This document shows positions 32,906 to 42,141 of a stretch of 64,000 nt of DNA, piece by piece. Source of the stretch: Rubrivivax sp. (GTDB taxonomy: Bacteria > Pseudomonadota > Gammaproteobacteria > Burkholderiales > Burkholderiaceae_C); assembly GCA_022843905.1 (NCBI GenBank), contig JALHMT010000001.1:265610-329609 (forward strand), given 5' to 3'. Position 1 is the first letter of the stretch. The number at the start of each line of letters is the position of its first letter. Both the position numbers and the translations under genes were made by a program. Below the pieces are notes generated by a model. The model was not told where the DNA came from, did no database searches, and worked only from the letters and a program-made list of their open reading frames with translations.

Positions 32906-34152
32906 ACGGCCACCACGACGTGAGCCGCCCCCTGGGCATGCTGGTCAAGACCTGGCCCAAGCTGTCGGAGACCTTCATTCTCGAAGAGGTGCTGGGCCTG
33001 GAGCGCCAGGGCGTGAAGCTGGCGATGTATGCGCTGGAAGCGCCCAGCGACGACGTGCGCCACGGTGCCGTCGACCGCGTGCGCGCGCCGGTCAGCCACG
33101 TGCCGCCAGCCCGGCTGCGCCATGCCCCGGCCTTCCTGCTGCGTCACCTGCAGCTGCTGGTGAGCGAGCCGCTGGCCTGGGGTCGCACCCTGTCGGCCGC
33201 GCTGCGCCGCGGACGGTCCGGCCGCATCGACTTCCTGCGCGCCGGCTGGCTGGCCGTGCAGATGCAGCGCGACGGCGTGGCGCACCTGCACAGCCACTTC
33301 ATCAGCGCACCGGCCGACATCGCCGAGCTGGCCGCGGCGCTGGCGTGCCAGCCGTTCTCGATCTCGGCCCACGCCAAGGACATCTACACCTCGAAGCCGC
33401 AGGACCTCAAGCGCAAGATGATGGGCGCGCAGTTCACCGTGAGCTGCACCGAGTTCAACGTGCAGACGCTGCGCGAGATCGCGCCGCAGGCCGTGGTGCA
33501 GCGCATGTACCACGGCATCGACCACCAGGTCTTCCACCCGCTGCGCCGCGAGCCGTCACCCGGCGAGTTGCCGCTGCTGCTGGCCGTGGGCCGCCTGCGC
33601 GCCAAGAAGGGCCTGGACACCCTGATCGAGGCCTGTGCCCTTCTGCAGCAGCGCGGTGTGCCCTTCCGATGCGAGATCGTGGGCTACGGCGAAGAGCGCG
33701 ACCGCCTGGAAGCGCACATCGTGCAGCGCGGGCTGGTCGGCCGCATCGTGCTGCCGGGCAAGCTCACACGCGAACAGGTGATCGCCCGCTACGCACGCAC
33801 GGCGGTCTTCGTGCAGCCCTCGCGCATCACCGCCGATGGCGACCGCGACGGCATCCCCAACGTGCTGCTGGAGGCCCTGGCGATGGCGCTGCCGGTGGTC
33901 GCCACGCGCGTCTCGGGCATTCCGGAGGTGGTGCGGCACCAGCACAACGGCCTGCTGGTCGAGCCCGACGACCCCGCCGCCCTGGCCGACCAGATCGCCT
34001 GGCTGCTGGTGCACCGCGAAGAGGCGGCGATGTTCGGCCGGGTGGGCCGCGCCACCGTCATCGACGCTTTCGACAACGACCGCAATCTGCAGGTGCTGAC
34101 GCGCCTGCTGGAGCATTCCCATGAACACTGCACGCACTGCGCCGCGGCCTGA
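32902..34152 (+). CDS. GT4-family glycosyltransferase
   Basis: A 416-aa GT-B retaining glycosyltransferase coupled by ATGA to the preceding gene. N-terminal block: GMLVKTWPKLSETFILEEVLGLERQGVKLAMYAL; acceptor-site HLHSHFISAPADIAELAA; ISAHAKDIYTSKP. The C-terminal donor domain has LLAVGRLRAKKGLDTLIEAC and ITADGDRDGIPNVLLEALAMALPVVATRVSGIPEVV with the E-x7-E-type motif. It probably adds a sugar to a lipid-linked or nascent chain in the cytoplasm. The C-terminal Cys/His-rich end (HSHEHCTHCAAA) is odd and could bind a metal. It is closely similar in plan to the next gene product. Confidence 0.92.
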   Translation: MNGHHDVSRPLGMLVKTWPKLSETFILEEVLGLERQGVKLAMYALEAPSDDVRHGAVDRVRAPVSHVPPARLRHAPAFLLRHLQLLVSEPLAWGRTLSAALRRGRSGRIDFLRAGWLAVQMQRDGVAHLHSHFISAPADIAELAAALACQPFSISAHAKDIYTSKPQDLKRKMMGAQFTVSCTEFNVQTLREIAPQAVVQRMYHGIDHQVFHPLRREPSPGELPLLLAVGRLRAKKGLDTLIEACALLQQRGVPFRCEIVGYGEERDRLEAHIVQRGLVGRIVLPGKLTREQVIARYARTAVFVQPSRITADGDRDGIPNVLLEALAMALPVVATRVSGIPEVVRHQHNGLLVEPDDPAALADQIAWLLVHREEAAMFGRVGRATVIDAFDNDRNLQVLTRLLEHSHEHCTHCAAA

Positions 34153-35527
34153 GGCGCCGATGCGCGCTCCGAACGATGCGCTGCCGCGCGTCGCCTACGT
34201 GATGAACGGCTTTCCGCGCCTGTCGGAGACCTTCATCGCCCACGAGATCCACCAGCTCGAACGGCTGGGCCTGGGGCTGCGCCTGTTCTCGGTGAAGCGC
34301 GAGGACGAGCCGCACGTGCACCCGGTGGTGTCGCAGATCGCCGCGCCGCTGGCCTACCTGCCCGACGCCAGCTCGCTGTCTGGCACGGCGCTGTCGCGCT
34401 GGCTGGTCGACAACGTGCCCACCTTCTGGCCCGCGCACGCCGAGCTGCTGCGCCGCCACCCGCTGCGCTGGGTGCGCACGCTGGCCAGTGCCGCGGCGCT
34501 GGCCTGGCGCCACCGCAAGACCGAAGACGGCAGCTTGCGGCTGCGCAAGGTCTTCCTGAAGGAGTTCCTGCAGGCCGGCCACATCGCGGCCGCGGTGCTG
34601 CGTGCCGGCGACGTGGGCCACCTGCACGGCCACTTCTGCCATGGCGTGGCCACCATCACCTGGATGGCCAGCCGCCTGACCGGCCTGCCGTTCAGCTTCA
34701 CCGCGCACGCCAAGGACATCTACCAGGCCGAGCTCAATCCCGGCCGGCTGCTCGAACGAAAGATGGGCGCGGCGCGCTTCGTGGCCACCTGCACCTGCGC
34801 CAATGCCGAGGTGCTGAGCGCGCGCCACCCGCGGCCCTGCGAGGTGCACACCATCTATCACGGGCTGGACACCGACGTGTTCGCGCCCAGCCGCCAGGCC
34901 TGGCCTGCCGTGCCGGTGCTGCTGTCGGTGGGCCGCTTCGTCGAGAAGAAGGGCTTCGATGTGCTGGTCGCCGCCTGCGCTGCGCTGCGCTCGCGCGGAC
35001 TGCCGTTCCGCTGCGTCATCGTCGGTGAAGGTGGCCCGGCGCTGGCCGGCATCGAGGCCCAGGTCGCCGCTGCGGGCCTGCAGGACGTGGTCGAGCTGCG
35101 CGGGCCGATGACGCAGGACGCGCTGCGCGAGGTCTACCGCCAGGCGCACGTCTTCGCCTTGCCCTGCCAGGTGATGGAAGACGGCGACCGCGACGGCTTT
35201 CCCAACGTGCTGGCCGAGGCCATGGCCATGGGCATCCCGGTGGTCAGCACGCGCATCTCGGGCATCCCCGAGATGATCGACGACGGCCACCACGGCCTGC
35301 TCGTGGAAAGCCGCGACGTCGCGTCGCTGGCCGACGCGCTGAGCCGCCTGCTGACCGACACCACGCTGCACGCGCGCCTGTCGCTGGCCGCCCGCGAGCG
35401 CATCTGCGAACGCTTCGACTCCCGCCGCACCACGGTGGCGCTGCGCGACCTCTTCGTGCAGCAGCTGCAGGCGCGCGCACAGCGCCCGGCGGCCCCCCTG
35501 CGCGCGGCCGGCGAGGCACGGGCATGA
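34121..35527 (+). CDS. GT4-family glycosyltransferase
   Basis: A 468-aa GT-B glycosyltransferase, paralogous to the preceding one (VAYVMNGFPRLSETFIAHEIHQLERLGLGLRLFSV; GHLHGHFCHGVATITWMASRLTG; FTAHAKDIYQAELNPGR; MEDGDRDGFPNVLAEAMAMGIPVVSTRISGIPEM). From ATG 34121 it overlaps the upstream gene by 32 nt. ATG 34160, 7 nt after that gene's stop and preceded by GAGG, is an equally good start and gives 455 aa. The two GT4 enzymes probably add successive or alternating sugars. Confidence 0.92.
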   Translation: MNTARTAPRPEAPMRAPNDALPRVAYVMNGFPRLSETFIAHEIHQLERLGLGLRLFSVKREDEPHVHPVVSQIAAPLAYLPDASSLSGTALSRWLVDNVPTFWPAHAELLRRHPLRWVRTLASAAALAWRHRKTEDGSLRLRKVFLKEFLQAGHIAAAVLRAGDVGHLHGHFCHGVATITWMASRLTGLPFSFTAHAKDIYQAELNPGRLLERKMGAARFVATCTCANAEVLSARHPRPCEVHTIYHGLDTDVFAPSRQAWPAVPVLLSVGRFVEKKGFDVLVAACAALRSRGLPFRCVIVGEGGPALAGIEAQVAAAGLQDVVELRGPMTQDALREVYRQAHVFALPCQVMEDGDRDGFPNVLAEAMAMGIPVVSTRISGIPEMIDDGHHGLLVESRDVASLADALSRLLTDTTLHARLSLAARERICERFDSRRTTVALRDLFVQQLQARAQRPAAPLRAAGEARA

Positions 35528-37599
35528 CGCTGTCTCCCTGCGCCGCGCCGACGCCTGTCGAGGCCTCGGCCCCGCAGCCCTCGATCTTCCAGCCGTTCTG
35601 GGCGGCGATGAACGATCGCCAGCTGCTGGAGCACTACCGCGGCGTGCGCGGCGTGCACTTCGACGCCGTGGTCGACGCCGAAGAGACCCGGCGCGAGCGC
35701 ATCGACGGTATCGTCGATGGGGACTTCCAGTTCAACGGCGAGACCCATTGCCTGGGCGGGCAGGTCGACTGGCTGAACAACCCCAGCCGCGACGTCGAGT
35801 GGCACATCCTGCTGCACAAGTTCTACTACGCCGTGGGCCTGGCGCAGCAATGGCAGCGCAGCGGGGACGCGCGCTACGTGCAGCGCTGGGCCGAGCTGAT
35901 CGACAGCTGGATCTCGGTCACGCCGCCGGGCTTCATCGCGGCCGACGTCACCGGCCGCCGCGTGCAGAACTGGATCTACAGCCTGCAGGGCCTGGTGCTG
36001 CAGCGTGCCGGTGCGCCGGTGGAGGCCGGCTTCTTCCGCCGCCTGCTGACTTCGCTGCACGGGCAGGTGGAGTTCCTGTGCGCCAACCTCACGCCCAAGC
36101 GCAACCACCGCACGCTCGAACTGCTCGCCATCTTCCTGGCAGGCGTGGTGTTCCCCGAGATGCAGCGCGCGGCGCACTGGCGCCGCTTCGCGTTGGCCGA
36201 GACGCTGGCCAACGTGCAGGCCGACCTGCTGACCGACGGCGTGCATTGCGAGCTGTCGTCCGACTACCACTGCCTGGCGCTGCGCAACTGGTTGCAGGTG
36301 CGCCAGCTCGCGGCGCGCAACGGCATGACGGTGCCGGCCGAGATGGACGCCGCATTGCAGCGTGCCTTCGATTTCGCCCTGCACGTGCACCGGCCCGATG
36401 GCGTGGCGCCCAGCCTGTCGGACGGCGACGCCCGCAGCTATCTGCCGCTGCTGGCGCTGGGTGCCGAGGTGTACGGTCGCGAGGACCTGCGATTCGTGGC
36501 CACGGCCGGCCGTGAAGGCCAGGCACCGGCGCATCGTGTGGCGCACTTCCTTCAGAGCGGCTACCACGTGCTGCGCAGCGGCTGGGAGCGCGCGCCGCAC
36601 TTTGCCGATGCGCAGTGGGTGGTGTTCGACTGCGGCCCGCTGGGTGAGGGCAACCACGGCCACCTGGACGCGCTGAGCTTCGAGCTGGCGGCCTTCGGCC
36701 GACCGCTGCTGGTCGACCCCGGCCGCTACACCTACAGCGAGGCCGGCGACGTCAACTGGCGCGTTCACTTTCGCGGCACGGCGGCGCACAACACCGTGGG
36801 TGTCGACGGCCTGCAGCAGACGCGCTATGCCCCGAAGCCGATCAAGGAGCCTTCGCGCCATGCGCAGGGCAGCGTGCGTCACAAGATCGGCGGGCCCGGC
36901 CCCGAGACCACGCTGATCGAATCGGCCAGCTCGCCGCACCTGGACCTGCTGCACGGCCGCGCCGTCTGCCGCCGGCCGGCGCAGGAGTACGACGCGGTGC
37001 ACGAACGCTGCATCGTCTTCGTCGACCAGAGCTACTGGATCGTCAGCGACCGGCTGCGGTCTTCCGAAGATCACCGCTACGCGCTGCACTTCCAGCTGAC
37101 GGCGGCGGCGCAAGGGCGCACCTCGCTGCGGCTGGACGCCGCCCCCGGGCTGGACAGCCCGGGCCTGTCGCTGGCGCTGGCGCCATGCGCCGGCCTGCAG
37201 GTCGAACTGGCGGACAGCTGGGTCTCCACGCTGTACGGCCAGAAGGACCCGGCGCCGCAGCTGCGCTGCACACTGCAGGGCCGGCATGTCGGCTTCGACA
37301 CGGTGCTGTTGCCTTCGCGCGGCGCAGCCCCGCGGGTGAACGTCGAACGGACGTCCGGCACGGCGCTGCGCATCACCGTCGAAGGACGGCCGGGACACGA
37401 CACGTGGCTCCATGGGCACGACCCCGAGGCTGTGTCCATCGAAGGCATCGACTTCCGCGGCCGCTGGCTGCTGCTCCGCCATGCGCCCGACGGCACGCTG
37501 CTGCATGCCACCACGCACGCCGGCGCGGTGCTCGACCAGCGCTGCACAGCCGTTCCGGTGACGCACGTGGCGGCGCGCTTCGGGGCCGGTGAGCGGTGA
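35524..37599 (+). CDS. Heparinase II/III-family polysaccharide lyase-like protein
   Basis: A 691-aa protein coupled by ATGA. The first ~350 residues form an alpha/alpha toroid (LLHKFYYAVGLAQQWQRSGDARYVQRWAELIDSWI; FLCANLTPKRNHRTLELLAIFLAG). The second half is a beta-sandwich with the family signature GNHGHLDALSFELAAFGRPLLVDPGRYTY, which carries catalytic His residues and the Tyr. No signal peptide is visible, unlike secreted alginate or heparin lyases, so it may act in the cytoplasm or on a membrane-bound intermediate. In polysaccharide operons such lyases trim or edit uronic-acid-containing chains, as AlgL does in alginate synthesis. The uronic-acid idea is inference. Confidence 0.88.
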   Translation: MTLSPCAAPTPVEASAPQPSIFQPFWAAMNDRQLLEHYRGVRGVHFDAVVDAEETRRERIDGIVDGDFQFNGETHCLGGQVDWLNNPSRDVEWHILLHKFYYAVGLAQQWQRSGDARYVQRWAELIDSWISVTPPGFIAADVTGRRVQNWIYSLQGLVLQRAGAPVEAGFFRRLLTSLHGQVEFLCANLTPKRNHRTLELLAIFLAGVVFPEMQRAAHWRRFALAETLANVQADLLTDGVHCELSSDYHCLALRNWLQVRQLAARNGMTVPAEMDAALQRAFDFALHVHRPDGVAPSLSDGDARSYLPLLALGAEVYGREDLRFVATAGREGQAPAHRVAHFLQSGYHVLRSGWERAPHFADAQWVVFDCGPLGEGNHGHLDALSFELAAFGRPLLVDPGRYTYSEAGDVNWRVHFRGTAAHNTVGVDGLQQTRYAPKPIKEPSRHAQGSVRHKIGGPGPETTLIESASSPHLDLLHGRAVCRRPAQEYDAVHERCIVFVDQSYWIVSDRLRSSEDHRYALHFQLTAAAQGRTSLRLDAAPGLDSPGLSLALAPCAGLQVELADSWVSTLYGQKDPAPQLRCTLQGRHVGFDTVLLPSRGAAPRVNVERTSGTALRITVEGRPGHDTWLHGHDPEAVSIEGIDFRGRWLLLRHAPDGTLLHATTHAGAVLDQRCTAVPVTHVAARFGAGER

Positions 37600-38984
37600 T
37601 GACGATCGCCCGCCCCGCGCCGCCGCTGCCCGTCGACGCCCAGCTGCCCCAGATGCGTCGGGCGCTGGATGCCGAGGCCATGGCGACTGTCTTCACGGAC
37701 CTCGTCGACCCCGACCACGGCGTGCCGACGTGCGAAGTCGACCGCGTGAAGTACCGCCCCGGTCACAACCTGTCGGTCGCGTACAGGCTGCTCTGGCCCG
37801 ATGGCGCCCCGTTGCGCGAGCAGCGCGTGTCGGCGCGCTTCTGCACGCACGGCGAGTCGGCGCGCCGACACGCCAAGGCGGCGACCCGGCCCCTGCAGGC
37901 CTCGCCCGCGGGCCCGGCGCTGAGCCACTGCCCGTCTCTCGGGATGGTGGCGCATTGGTGGCCCAACGACCGCCGGCTGGCCGCCGCTGCCGTGCTGCAC
38001 GACGAGGCTGCGCTGCGCGACCGGTGGCTGCCCGAGGTGGTGTCGGCGCTGGGCTTCGATGACGACCGGCTCGTCGGGCACCGCCTGCAGATCGTTCAGC
38101 TGATGCCCGAGCGGCGCGTCACCTCGCGGGTGTCCCTGGATGTCGACCACGGCGCGGGCGTCCTGCGCACCCACGTCGTGTACGCCAAGTCCGATGCCGC
38201 GCTGCGCGGCGCCACCACGCAGGCCGTGATGCAGGCGCTGCGAGGCAGCCCGGCAGCGCGCGACGGCAGCTTGCTCACGCCGCTGCCTCTGTTGTGGCAA
38301 CCGGGCAGCGGCCTGCACTGGCAACAGGCGCTGCCGGGCCGCACCCTGCTCGACGACGAGCCCCTCGTCGGCGCGGCCACCGCCGGACGCGTGGGTGCGC
38401 TGGTGGCGGCACTGCACGGCACCACGCCGCCCGGCCTGCCGGCCGTGCAGCGGGACGACCTGCTGCAACGCCTGCAGGCCGTGCGCGCGCTGCTCGAGCA
38501 GGTGGAGCCGGCCTGGGCCTGGCGCAGCCTGCCGGTGCTGCGGGCGCTGGAAGACGGCCTGCCCGCTGCCGGCGAAGGCGCGCCCGTCACCCTGCACGGC
38601 GACCTGCATCCCGGCAACGTCCTTCGCCATGAAAGGCAACTTGCGATGATCGATCTGGACGACGTGCACCGTGGTCCGGCCTGGCTGGACCTCGGCGACT
38701 GGTGCGCCGATGCCGTCTATCGTGCGCTGCTCGGCGGCCGCACGGCGGCCAGCGCCGGCGCGGTGAACCAGGCCTTCTGCGGGGGCTACTTCTCTGGCGG
38801 CGGAGCGCCGCTGGCTCCCTCGCGCCTGGCCTGGGCCACCGCGTGGCAGCTGGTCTGCCGACGGGTGCAGCGTTGCATCGTCAACCTGAAGCCGGGCCGC
38901 TATGCCCTGGTGCCGGCGCTGCTGGCCGCGGCGCAAGGGCTGCTCGCCGGGCACCGCCGGGTCGTGGCGGAGGTGGGCGCATGA
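37599..38984 (+). CDS. APH-fold phosphotransferase (aminoglycoside/choline-kinase-like), first of two
   Basis: A 461-aa protein starting at ATG 37599 (TGATG overlap with the lyase gene). The C-terminal kinase lobe contains VTLHGDLHPGNVLR (catalytic loop with Asp) and LAMIDLDDVHRGPAWLDLGDWC (metal-binding Asp). The N-terminal ~180 residues hold a nucleotide-binding lobe (VKYRPGHNLSVAYRLLWPDG) and a long family-specific insert with SLGMVAHWWPNDRRLA. It probably phosphorylates a hydroxyl on a small molecule or sugar. A second such kinase follows. A role in making a phosphorylated sugar precursor or decorating the glycan is inferred from the operon. Confidence 0.85.
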   Translation: MTIARPAPPLPVDAQLPQMRRALDAEAMATVFTDLVDPDHGVPTCEVDRVKYRPGHNLSVAYRLLWPDGAPLREQRVSARFCTHGESARRHAKAATRPLQASPAGPALSHCPSLGMVAHWWPNDRRLAAAAVLHDEAALRDRWLPEVVSALGFDDDRLVGHRLQIVQLMPERRVTSRVSLDVDHGAGVLRTHVVYAKSDAALRGATTQAVMQALRGSPAARDGSLLTPLPLLWQPGSGLHWQQALPGRTLLDDEPLVGAATAGRVGALVAALHGTTPPGLPAVQRDDLLQRLQAVRALLEQVEPAWAWRSLPVLRALEDGLPAAGEGAPVTLHGDLHPGNVLRHERQLAMIDLDDVHRGPAWLDLGDWCADAVYRALLGGRTAASAGAVNQAFCGGYFSGGGAPLAPSRLAWATAWQLVCRRVQRCIVNLKPGRYALVPALLAAAQGLLAGHRRVVAEVGA

Positions 38985-40345
38985 ACCGGGCCGACGTGCC
39001 GGAAAGCACCGTGGCCGGCGATGGGCTGCCGCTGACCGACCTGCAGGTCGCACTGCAGCAGGGTATGCCCGGCTTCGCCGACGGCACGCTGGTCATCGAC
39101 TCGCTGCGCGTGGTGAAGATGCGCCGCAGCAGCTCGAAGCGGCGCGATCCGCACCCCTACACCGTGTGCCTGGACATTGCCCTGCACGAGGCCGCGGGCG
39201 GGCGCCGGCACGGCCTGCGGCTGTACGGCAAGGCCTGTCGCGACGGCGCCAGCGTGGCGCTCTTCGACGCCGCCCGGCAAGCGCCCCTGGCGCCCGTCGA
39301 GGGCGGGCCGGCCCTGGCGCACCTGCCCGCGCTGGACATGGTGCTGTGGGGCTGGCCCAACGACCCCGGCCTGTCGCAGCTGCCGGTCTTGCTGGACCCG
39401 GTCACGCTGTGGCCCGCGCTGCCGGCGGCCGTGCGCGAAGGCGCCGTGCGCGTGCTGTCGGTGCAGGCCTTGCGCTACGAGCCGGAGGTGCGCGCCACCT
39501 TGCGCTGCGTGCTGGAGCAGGCCGACGGCAGCCGCCGCGAGGTCTTCGGCAAGACCTTCCGCGACGGGCGCGCCGGGCTGCTGCTGCAGCGCTTCCGGTA
39601 CTTCGCGGAACTGTCCCGGCGCGATCCCTCCGCGCCCCTCGTGGCCGAGCCGCTGGACGCCCATGCCGGCACACACTGCCTGTGGCAGGCCGCGGCACCG
39701 GGCCGTCCGCTGACGTCCTTGGAAGGTGAAGAAGCAGGGACCGTGTTCGCGCGGCTGGGCACGGCGCTGGCGCATCTGCATGGCGCGCCGCTGCCCACCA
39801 CCAGCAAGCGAACGGTGTCGCACTGGCTCACCGAGGTGGGTCGCCGCGCGAAGAAGATCTCGCGGGTGCAGCCGCAGCTCGGCGAGCGCGCCTACGCGCT
39901 GGCCGACCGGCTCGCGGCCCTGGCTCAAGCCCTGCCGCCAACAGGCACGGCGCTGATCCATGGTGACTTCCACCCCGACCAGGTGTGGGCGCACGACGGC
40001 CGCCCGCTGCTCTTCGACTTCGACGAGTTCGCCATCGGCGATCCGATGGAGGACCTGGCCGAATTCGTCGTGAAGCTGCACGAGGCCGGCGGCGGCGCGC
40101 GACCGGCGCTGCACGGGGCCGCCTGCGAAGCAGCGCTGCTCGGCGCTTACCGCGCTGCTGCGCCCGAGCGCTGGCACGCCGGCTGGCTGGGCTGGCACCG
40201 TTCTGTGCAGGCCTTGCTGCAGGCCAGCCGTTCCTTCGTCTTCCAGGCCCCGGGATGGCCCGAGGCCATGTCCCGCTGGCTGAGCGCCGCCGAGGACGCT
40301 GCCGCCGCCCTGGCCCTCACCCTGGACGAGGAGACCCCGGCATGA
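38981..40345 (+). CDS. APH-fold phosphotransferase, second of two
   Basis: A 454-aa protein coupled to its paralogue by ATGA. It shows the same organisation: an N-terminal lobe with PYTVCLDIALHE and a characteristic LDMVLWGWPNDPGLSQLP block that parallels SLGMVAHWWPNDRRLA in the first kinase. The C-terminal lobe has ALIHGDFHPDQVW and LLFDFDEFAIGDPMEDLAEF, complete catalytic and metal sites. Both sites look active, so neither is an obvious pseudokinase. The shared W-P-N-D block suggests both belong to one subfamily tied to this type of operon. Confidence 0.85.
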   Translation: MNRADVPESTVAGDGLPLTDLQVALQQGMPGFADGTLVIDSLRVVKMRRSSSKRRDPHPYTVCLDIALHEAAGGRRHGLRLYGKACRDGASVALFDAARQAPLAPVEGGPALAHLPALDMVLWGWPNDPGLSQLPVLLDPVTLWPALPAAVREGAVRVLSVQALRYEPEVRATLRCVLEQADGSRREVFGKTFRDGRAGLLLQRFRYFAELSRRDPSAPLVAEPLDAHAGTHCLWQAAAPGRPLTSLEGEEAGTVFARLGTALAHLHGAPLPTTSKRTVSHWLTEVGRRAKKISRVQPQLGERAYALADRLAALAQALPPTGTALIHGDFHPDQVWAHDGRPLLFDFDEFAIGDPMEDLAEFVVKLHEAGGGARPALHGAACEAALLGAYRAAAPERWHAGWLGWHRSVQALLQASRSFVFQAPGWPEAMSRWLSAAEDAAAALALTLDEETPA

Positions 40346-42141
40346 CGCGCCACCCGGCCCCGGGCGCACGGCTGAGGGCCGTCGTGGTCGGCTGCCTGAA
40401 GGAGCAGCGGCTGCAGCTCCTGCTGGCCTCGCTCGCCCTGGTGGGCGTGGTGCTGGCCGAACTGGTGGCGCCCTGGCCGCTGAAGATCATCTTCGACCAC
40501 GTGCTGCTGGGCCAGCCGCTGCCCACCTCGCTGCGCGCGCTGCAGCCGCTGCTCGACCTCGGCGCAGGGCCGGCGCTCGGCGCGATGGCCGCGGCCATCG
40601 CCGTCATCGCGCTGGCGGTGGGGTCGCTGTCCTACCTGCAGCTCTACACCACGGCGCAGGTCGGTCACCGCATCACCTGGCGCTTGCGTAGCGCGCTGTT
40701 CTCGCATCTGCAGCGCCTGTCGCTGGCCTACCACCGGCACCAGCGCAGCGGCGAGATGCTGACCAAGGTGGCCAGCGACACCAACCTGCTGCGCGACCTC
40801 TTCGCCGAATGGCTGCTCACGCTGGCGCGCCACGCGCTCACGATGGTGGCGATGCTGGCGGTGATGTTCATGCTGAACTGGCAGCTGGCGCTGGTGGTCG
40901 CCGTGACGCTGCCGCCGCTGCTGGGCGTCATGTTCCTGCTGAACAGGCGCGTCAAGGCCTCGGTGCGCGAGCAGCGCAAGAACGACGGCCGCATGGCCTC
41001 GCGCCTGAACGAGGTGCTGTCGTCCATCGCGCTGGTGCAGGCCTTCGGCAGGCAGCAGCACGAAGAAGGGCGCTTCCAGGCCGAGATCGAGGCCAACTAC
41101 CGCAGCGGCATGCGCAGCGCGCGCTCGTCGGGCGCCATCGTGCGGGCCATCGCGGTGATCAGCGCCGCGGGCACCGCCATCACCGTGCTGCTGGGCGCGC
41201 GCGAGGTGCTGGCCGGGCGCCTCTCGCCCGGCGAGCTGCTGATCTTCATGGCCTACGTGGCCAGCCTCTACAAGCCCGTGCGCGACCTCGGCCGGCTGTC
41301 GGCCAAGTTCTCGCGCGCCTCGGTGAGCCTGCAGCGCGTGGGCGAGATCCTCGACACCGAGCCCGACGCCGACGACGAGCCCGATGCCGTCGATCTGCCG
41401 CGCCCGGCCGGCGAGATCGTCTTCGAGAACGTCTCGTTCGGCTATGCCGCCGGCAAGCCGGTGCTGCAGGACGTCAACCTGCGCATCGCCGCCGGTGAGC
41501 GGGTGGCGCTGATCGGCCCCTCGGGCGCCGGCAAGTCGACGCTGGTGAACCTGCTGCTGCGCCTTTACGAGCCCGACCAGGGGCGCATCCTGATCGACGG
41601 CATCGACATCCGCCGCTACCGCCGCGAGAGCCTGCGCCGCGAGATCGGCGTGGTGCCGCAGGACCACATGCTGTTCGCCGTGTCGGTGCGCGAGAACATC
41701 GCCTACGGCCGGCCCGACGCGCCGATCGAAGCCGTCGAACGCGCCGCGCAGCTGGCCCGTGCGCACGAGTTCATCGTCGACCTGCCGCAGGGCTACGACA
41801 CCGAGCTGGCCGAGCGCGCCGCCAACCTCAGCGGCGGCCAGCGCCAGCGCCTGTGCCTGGCGCGCGCCTTCGTCAAGGAGCCGGCGGTGCTGGTGATGGA
41901 CGAGCCCACGGCCGCCGTCGACACCGAGTCGGCGCGCCTCATCCACGACGCCGTGGCGCACGCACACCGCCACCGCACGCTGCTGGTCATCACGCACGAC
42001 CACGCCGACCTGTCGCGCTACGACCGCGTGATCCGCCTGGGCGAGGGCGGTGTCGCCGAGCGGCCCGTGCCGCTGCCCGGGGCCGCGCAGCGCACTCCGT
42101 CCACTGCCCCGCTGAGCCTCGTGGAGCCGCGCCATGCATGA
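40342..42141 (+). CDS. ABC exporter half-transporter (type IV fold, fused membrane and ATPase domains)
   Basis: A 599-aa protein coupled by ATGA. The membrane domain has six helices (LLLASLALVGVVLAELVAPWPLKIIFDHVLL; AMAAAIAVIALAVGSLSYLQ; TMVAMLAVMFMLNWQLALVVAVTLPPLLGVMFLL), followed by the ATPase with GPSGAGKSTLVNLLLRLYEP, LSGGQRQRLCLARAFV, VLVMDEPTAAVDTES and ITHDHADL. It acts as a homodimer and exports a lipid-linked or amphipathic glycan across the inner membrane, in the style of MsbA, PglK or NdvA. It is the only inner-membrane exporter in the operon, which has no Wzx or Wzy, so it is the likely flippase. Confidence 0.93.
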   Translation: MTRHPAPGARLRAVVVGCLKEQRLQLLLASLALVGVVLAELVAPWPLKIIFDHVLLGQPLPTSLRALQPLLDLGAGPALGAMAAAIAVIALAVGSLSYLQLYTTAQVGHRITWRLRSALFSHLQRLSLAYHRHQRSGEMLTKVASDTNLLRDLFAEWLLTLARHALTMVAMLAVMFMLNWQLALVVAVTLPPLLGVMFLLNRRVKASVREQRKNDGRMASRLNEVLSSIALVQAFGRQQHEEGRFQAEIEANYRSGMRSARSSGAIVRAIAVISAAGTAITVLLGAREVLAGRLSPGELLIFMAYVASLYKPVRDLGRLSAKFSRASVSLQRVGEILDTEPDADDEPDAVDLPRPAGEIVFENVSFGYAAGKPVLQDVNLRIAAGERVALIGPSGAGKSTLVNLLLRLYEPDQGRILIDGIDIRRYRRESLRREIGVVPQDHMLFAVSVRENIAYGRPDAPIEAVERAAQLARAHEFIVDLPQGYDTELAERAANLSGGQRQRLCLARAFVKEPAVLVMDEPTAAVDTESARLIHDAVAHAHRHRTLLVITHDHADLSRYDRVIRLGEGGVAERPVPLPGAAQRTPSTAPLSLVEPRHA

